Shown one piece after another: positions 53,403-56,823 of a stretch of DNA of 56,823 nucleotides. Made by a program: the position numbers and the translations under genes. This DNA is from Parafrankia elaeagni (lineage in GTDB: Bacteria; Actinomycetota; Actinomycetes; Frankiales; Frankiaceae). Position 1 is the first letter of the stretch, and every line of letters begins with the position of its first letter. The stretch lies in the NCBI RefSeq assembly GCF_000374165.1, contig NZ_KB893736.1, positions 1 to 56,823 on the forward strand, given 5' to 3'. The notes below the pieces were generated by a model. It was not told the origin of the DNA. It did not search any database and saw nothing but the letters and a program-made list of their open reading frames with translations.

Positions 53403-53825
53403 GTGGTCGACCAGGCCCGGGTGCTGCGCCTGCTCCGCGCGATCACCGACGACCTGTCCGTGCTCCGCCGCGAGGCGGGTGCCGACGACGAGCGCCGCGC
53501 GGATCCGATCTGGTTGCGAGGCGTCAAGTACACCTTCGTCACCGCGATCGAGGCCTGCGTCGACGTCGCGCAGCACATCTGCGCGACGAGAGGCTGGGGA
53601 CCACCGGCCGACAACGGGGACTCGATCCGCCTCCTCGGGGACCACAGCGTGCTGACCCCGGCTCTCGCCCGGTCGCTCCGCAGGGCCGTCGGTTTCAGGA
53701 ACGTCCTCGTGCATGACTACGTCGACGTCGACGACGAAATCGTTGTCGCCCGACTGAAAGCGCTCGACGACCTCGGTGACTTCGTCCGGGAAACAGCGGT
53801 CTACATCTCCGGCCGACAGGAATAG
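53403..53825 (+). CDS. hepT: HepT-like ribonuclease toxin
   Basis: The 140-residue helical HEPN protein has the RX4HXY motif as Arg99-NVLV-His104-D-Tyr106, which serves both RNase activity (Arg, His) and AMPylation by the antitoxin (Tyr). The GTG at 53403 immediately follows mntA. HepT cleaves RNA when not modified. The pair is a two-gene toxin-antitoxin system, here with the antitoxin first. Confidence 0.9.
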   Translation: MVDQARVLRLLRAITDDLSVLRREAGADDERRADPIWLRGVKYTFVTAIEACVDVAQHICATRGWGPPADNGDSIRLLGDHSVLTPALARSLRRAVGFRNVLVHDYVDVDDEIVVARLKALDDLGDFVRETAVYISGRQE

Positions 53826-54513
53826 CCTCCGGCTCCCGGCTGGGGCCACCTTCGACCTCGCGTTGACGACGCATCGATGTCGCGCGCTGATTCGGTACCG
53901 ACCTGCCCCATCCGCGCCAGCGACCGAGCAGCCAGCAGCCAGCAGCCAGCAGCCAGCGCCGGGCGAGCCAGTAGGGAAACCAGGCATCGGGTATTCCTGG
54001 GAGCCGGTCTCCGATCATAACAGTTACCTTGTTCACCGGCACCCGGACGCATAACAGGAGACCCGTCTCCGACTTCTCCGGGAGGGTTATACCTCTTCCC
54101 AGATAATCCGCCCAGAGTGGTTGACGTACCTCACATCCGTCGGTCATGCTGACCCACCTAAGCAGCTTCTCGGGCGCACAGGAGACGGTTGCTCATGACC
54201 CCGTGACCGTCACCGACGACTTACCTCCGCCCTGCTTTCAGGCACCCACAGGACCACGGCGGAGATGTCTCGCCGTCCTGTTTCGGCTGCGTTCGCCATG
54301 ACGCATCCACGGCAGTCAAACGTGACAGCCACCAGACTGCCACGTTATCGCCGTCCCCAGCATCTCCGCTGGTAGTGGGCTCACAAGGGCCCGCCATCAG
54401 GTGGTTCACCGACCAGCTCCCTCCGCGGTACCCCAGTACCGATGTGCCATTCGTCAGCGGCCGCCGATGAATGGGAAACAGCACCCGCCAGCTCCACCTG
54501 GAAGGAGTTCGCC
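53826..54513. other. 690-base intergenic region, no gene recognised
   Basis: It contains AGCAGCC repeated about four times (53927-53957) and AT-richer stretches at 54000-54110. A short minus-strand frame (53695-54147, WADYLGRGITLPEK...) overlaps hepT and has no recognisable content, so it is not called. The part 54180-54500 has several short inverted segments and may be a decayed IS end; I cannot assign it. Confidence 0.4.
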
Positions 54514-55410
54514 ATGCGTGGCAGAAAACTGTTCGGAAGTGCCAGCAGACGACTGAAACTGACGCTTGCGTCGTCGATGGCCGCGGCGTTATGCGCCGGT
54601 GCCGTGGCCGCGGCGCCGGCCCAGGCCCAGGTCGCCAACCCCTACGCCAAGGGACCCAACCCGACGGAGGCGAGCGTCACCGCGACCACCGGTCCGTTCG
54701 CGGTGACGACATCGAACATCTCGTCGCTGGTCTCCGGTTTCGGCGGTGGCAGGCTCTACTACCCGACCGCCACCAACCAGGGCACCTACGGTGCCATCGC
54801 GCTCTCCCCCGGATTCACTGCCGGCTGGTCCAGCATCGACTGGCTCGGGCCGCGGCTGGCCTCGTTCGGGTTCGTGGTCATCGGCATCGAGACCAACAGC
54901 CGGTATGACTACCCGCCGTCCCGGGGCCAGCAGCTGCTCGCCGCCCTCGACTGGGCGGTGGAGGACAGCCCGGCTGCCAGCCGGATCGACCCGACCCGGC
55001 TGGCCGTGGGTGGTCACTCCATGGGTGGCGGTGGATCGCTGGAGGCAGCCTCCGACCGGCCGTCCCTGAAGGCCGTCCTGCCACTGGCGCCGTGGAACTC
55101 GGACAAGAGCTGGAACGAGGTCCAGGTGCCAACCATGATCATCGGCGGCGAGTCCGACACCATTGCCTCCGTGGGCTCCCACTCGACGCCGTTCTACAAC
55201 TCGCTCAGTGGCGAGAAGGCCTTCCTCGAGCTCAACAACGCAAGCCACTTCTTCCCGCAGTCCCCGAACAACCTGGTCGCGAAGATGGCGATCTCCTGGG
55301 CGAAGCGGTGGGTGGACAACGACACCCGCTACAGCCAGTTCCTCTGCCCGGGCCCGTCCGGCGGCCTCTTCAGCGAGGTCCAGGCGTACCAGCAGACCTG
55401 CCCCTTCTGA
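54514..55410 (+). CDS. Secreted cutinase/polyester hydrolase of the PET-hydrolase group
   Basis: The ATG at 54514 follows AAGGAG and gives 298 residues with a signal peptide (SSMAAALCAGAVAAAPAQA). The mature protein begins ANPYAKGPNPTEASV and keeps the alpha/beta-hydrolase frame of actinobacterial cutinases such as the Thermobifida enzymes. The triad is Ser169 in GHSMGGGG, Asp215 in ESDTIA and His245 in ASHFFP. The oxyanion region is SPGFTAGW, with Phe where many PET-active enzymes have Tyr, and the Trp of LAPWNSDKSW is kept. Two Cys near the end (FLCPGP and QQTCPF) should form the family's disulfide. It probably hydrolyses plant cutin or other polyesters outside the cell. It is a single gene with an inverted repeat downstream. 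Confidence 0.93.
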   Translation: MRGRKLFGSASRRLKLTLASSMAAALCAGAVAAAPAQAQVANPYAKGPNPTEASVTATTGPFAVTTSNISSLVSGFGGGRLYYPTATNQGTYGAIALSPGFTAGWSSIDWLGPRLASFGFVVIGIETNSRYDYPPSRGQQLLAALDWAVEDSPAASRIDPTRLAVGGHSMGGGGSLEAASDRPSLKAVLPLAPWNSDKSWNEVQVPTMIIGGESDTIASVGSHSTPFYNSLSGEKAFLELNNASHFFPQSPNNLVAKMAISWAKRWVDNDTRYSQFLCPGPSGGLFSEVQAYQQTCPF

Positions 55411-55497
55411 TCTGCCTGATCTGCCTGATCTGATCTGCTCGTTCGAGGTATCCGTCCCTGATCTCCGGGGGCTTCCCGGTTCCCGGTGACCTTCCTG

Positions 55498-55553
55498 GCG
55501 CCGTGACCGGCGGGACACGCACCGTCTGAAGCGGGTCCTTCCGGTCACGGCGC
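55498..55553 (+). terminator. Inverted repeat downstream of the cutinase gene
   Basis: GCGCCGTGACCGG (55498-55510) and CCGGTCACGGCGC (55541-55553) are perfect 13-base partners with a 30-base loop, about 90 bases after the cutinase stop. It is probably a terminator without a T-run, or an IS-type end. TGATCTGCC repeats (9 bases, three copies) precede it at about 55408-55435. Confidence 0.6.
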
Positions 55554-55788
55554 TTCGCCGTGCGGGGGGTGCGGGGCACACACGGCGTTGCGCCGGGTAC
55601 GGCATACGGTCCCCGCCTGCCGCCTGCCGCCGAGCGCCGGCTCTCGGCGGGCCGTGCCGTGGAGCTCGCCGGGCTGGAAGGGTGCCCGAGTCGCACGGCT
55701 GGTCGGGCTGCCCCACACTCGGATACGTCCGCATACACCCGAGCACGCGGCGACAGCGGCGGCTCACGGCCATGGCAGGACTGATCCC

Positions 55789-56427
55789 CAGTTGACGGGA
55801 CACCAGACGGCGCGGGCGTTTCTCACCCGCCAGCCGATCCTCGTCGAGCTGGACGAACGCCTGCCGTACTCGGAGACGCAGGGTCTCGCGTTCCTCTACC
55901 GGCACTTCCAGATTCGGTCCGCGATCATCGTTCCGCTGCTGGCTGGCCGTAACTGCATCGGCTGCGCCGGGTTCGCGGTCACCGCCACGCAGCCCTACGA
56001 CGAGGCGGACGTGCACACCGCCATGGAGCTGGGAAGCCGGATCGCGGCCGCGAACGCGAACGCGCGCACGTTCGACTACCAGCGCACCACCGCGCTGACG
56101 CTGCAGCGGGCCCTGCTTCCGAGGGACATCCCGCAGGTGCCGAACCTCGACCTGGTCTGGCGCTATCTGCCCGGTGCGTCCGGCGCCGAGGTCGGCGGCG
56201 ACTGGTTCGACGTCATTCCGCTGCCAGGTGGACGGGTCGCGCTGGTCATCGGCGACGTGATGGGTCACGGCCTGCAAGCCGCCGCCGCCATGGGGCAGCT
56301 GCGTGCCACCACACGCACCCTGGCCCGCCTCGACCTTCCACCCACCCACGTGCTGACCGAGCTCGACGACGTCGCTCTCCTGCTCGCCCGCTCCCGGGGA
56401 GACACCCGGGCCGCCACCGGTTCATAG
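55789..56427 (+). pseudogene. GAF plus SpoIIE/PP2C-like phosphatase, truncated at both ends
   Basis: The frame shows the end of a GAF domain (ARAFLTRQPILVELDERL, IIVPLLAGRNCIGCAGFAV, DEADVHTAMELGSRIAA) and the start of a SpoIIE-type phosphatase (ALTLQRALLPRDIPQVPNL, GAEVGGDWFDVIPLPGGRVALVIGDVMGHG). It then breaks at VLTELDDVALLLARSRG, before the second half of the phosphatase with its metal Asp residues. No good start codon precedes it, and the upstream part is low in protein character. Full proteins of this kind dephosphorylate anti-sigma antagonists. I read it as a remnant; the start coordinate is approximate. Confidence 0.75.
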
Positions 56428-56502
56428 TCCGCTCCCAGGCCGACCCCAGCCCCGGTTCCGGCTCCGGCTCCGGTTCCGGCCTCCTCGGCTCCGGGATCGG
56501 GA
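56428..56502. repeat. GGTTCCGGCTCC-type microsatellite
   Basis: (C/T)CCGGTTCCGGCTCCGG units repeat between the phosphatase remnant and the last gene. Noncoding in any credible frame. Confidence 0.6.
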
Positions 56503-56823
56503 TCAGGCACGGTCGAGGCCGTTGGCTGTGCGGACGATCTCGGCGATACCCCGCATGATCCCGGTGAGGCCGTAGTCCTTCGGAGTGAACACCGCCGCGA
56601 CCCCGAGCGCGGTCAACGCCTCCGCGTCCGACGGCGGAATGATCCCCCCGACCACCACCGGAACGTCACCGAGCCCGGCCTCCCGCAGCCCGTCGAGGAC
56701 CTCGGGAACAAGGTTCATATGCGACCCCGACAACACCGACAGACCCACAATATGAACATCCTCGTCGACCGCGGCGGCGACGATCTGCGCCGGAGTGAGC
56801 CGGATCCCCTGATAGACCACCTC
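56503..56823 (-). CDS. Cobalamin-binding C-terminal domain of a methylmalonyl-CoA-mutase-type protein (partial)
   Basis: The gene runs off the right window end; 106 residues are seen. VVYQGIRLTPAQIVAAAVDEDVHIVGLSVLSGSHMNLVPEVLDGL and VPVVVGGIIPPSDAEALTALGVAAVFTPKDY fit the Rossmann-like B12-binding domain of acyl-CoA mutases (GLS.LSG.H, GGIIP motifs). The base-off DxHxxG motif lies upstream, outside the window. It could be the small subunit or a fused mutase. Confidence 0.88.
   Translation of the reverse strand, partial: EVVYQGIRLTPAQIVAAAVDEDVHIVGLSVLSGSHMNLVPEVLDGLREAGLGDVPVVVGGIIPPSDAEALTALGVAAVFTPKDYGLTGIMRGIAEIVRTANGLDRA

Noticed and set aside
53695-54147. 150-residue minus-strand frame downstream of hepT
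   Set aside because: It overlaps hepT in antisense, contains a repeat-coded W/L stretch and has no recognisable domain.
54589-56349. 586-residue open frame on the minus strand
   Set aside because: It is antisense to the cutinase gene and the phosphatase remnant.

Overview
The window is high-GC DNA (very G/C-rich third codon positions, many GTG starts, ATGA/GTGA stop-start overlaps) and looks like a chromosome segment of a filamentous actinobacterium. The STAND/WD40, Ser/Thr-kinase and ROK complement and the ebo-type cluster suggest Frankia or a relative; this is inference from gene content, not from a marker gene. All functional names below come from reading the translated sequence; no database search was possible.

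Layout. (1) 1-1300: a decayed ISAzo13-type transposase, interrupted at its last catalytic residue by non-coding sequence that may be the 5' part of a group II intron. (2) 1.4-9.0 kb, minus strand: a five-gene restriction-modification cluster (Vsr nickase, m5C methyltransferase, GHKL/MORC-like ATPase, PD-(D/E)XK protein, Z1 P-loop ATPase) with a strong promoter and repeat-based operator candidates before the methyltransferase. (3) 9.3-11.2 kb: an unknown gene, a dead IS6-type element, and tRNA-Phe and tRNA-Asp. (4) 11.7-20.5 kb, plus strand: three large signalling proteins (nSTAND-WD40, Ser/Thr kinase-NHL propeller, membrane hybrid histidine kinase), the first two translationally overlapped. 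(5) 20.6-25.2 kb: a possible papain-like hydrolase gene, then tRNA-Glu, whose 3' part is duplicated 3.6 kb away. The two copies bracket a small integrated island carrying an integrase remnant and a DarT/DarG toxin-antitoxin pair.

(6) 25.5-29.7 kb: YibE/F membrane protein, class I aminotransferase, secreted lytic transglycosylase. (7) 29.9-43.9 kb: mainly one minus-strand carbohydrate region: two secreted WxL/DUF916-like proteins, a large secreted PQQ-type sugar dehydrogenase with PKD and CBM modules, a Tat-secreted TIM-barrel isomerase, a Gfo/Idh/MocA dehydrogenase, a ribose-type ABC importer and an ROK regulator, with a second ROK regulator divergently transcribed. (8) 43.9-52.7 kb, minus strand: another TIM-barrel isomerase and then an ebo-type metabolite-trafficking cluster (EboF, EboE, EboB, EboA, a TIM-barrel isomerase, an EboC-like UbiA prenyltransferase). 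Its first gene is a divergent myo-inositol-phosphate synthase, and the usual dehydroquinate-synthase-like EboD is absent. (9) 53.0-53.8 kb: MntA/HepT toxin-antitoxin pair. (10) 54.5-55.4 kb: a secreted polyester-hydrolase/cutinase. (11) 55.8 kb to the end: a truncated GAF/SpoIIE phosphatase remnant and the 3' end of a cobalamin-binding mutase domain gene.

How the parts fit: three defence or addiction modules (R-M, DarTG, MntA/HepT) sit among IS remnants and tRNA integration points, typical of an accessory region. The 30-53 kb stretch reads as two adjacent carbohydrate/cyclitol gene sets, one for uptake and oxidation of a sugar-like compound and one that could build and export a cyclitol-prenyl type metabolite. 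Short in-frame tandem repeats recur in the linkers of many unrelated proteins here.
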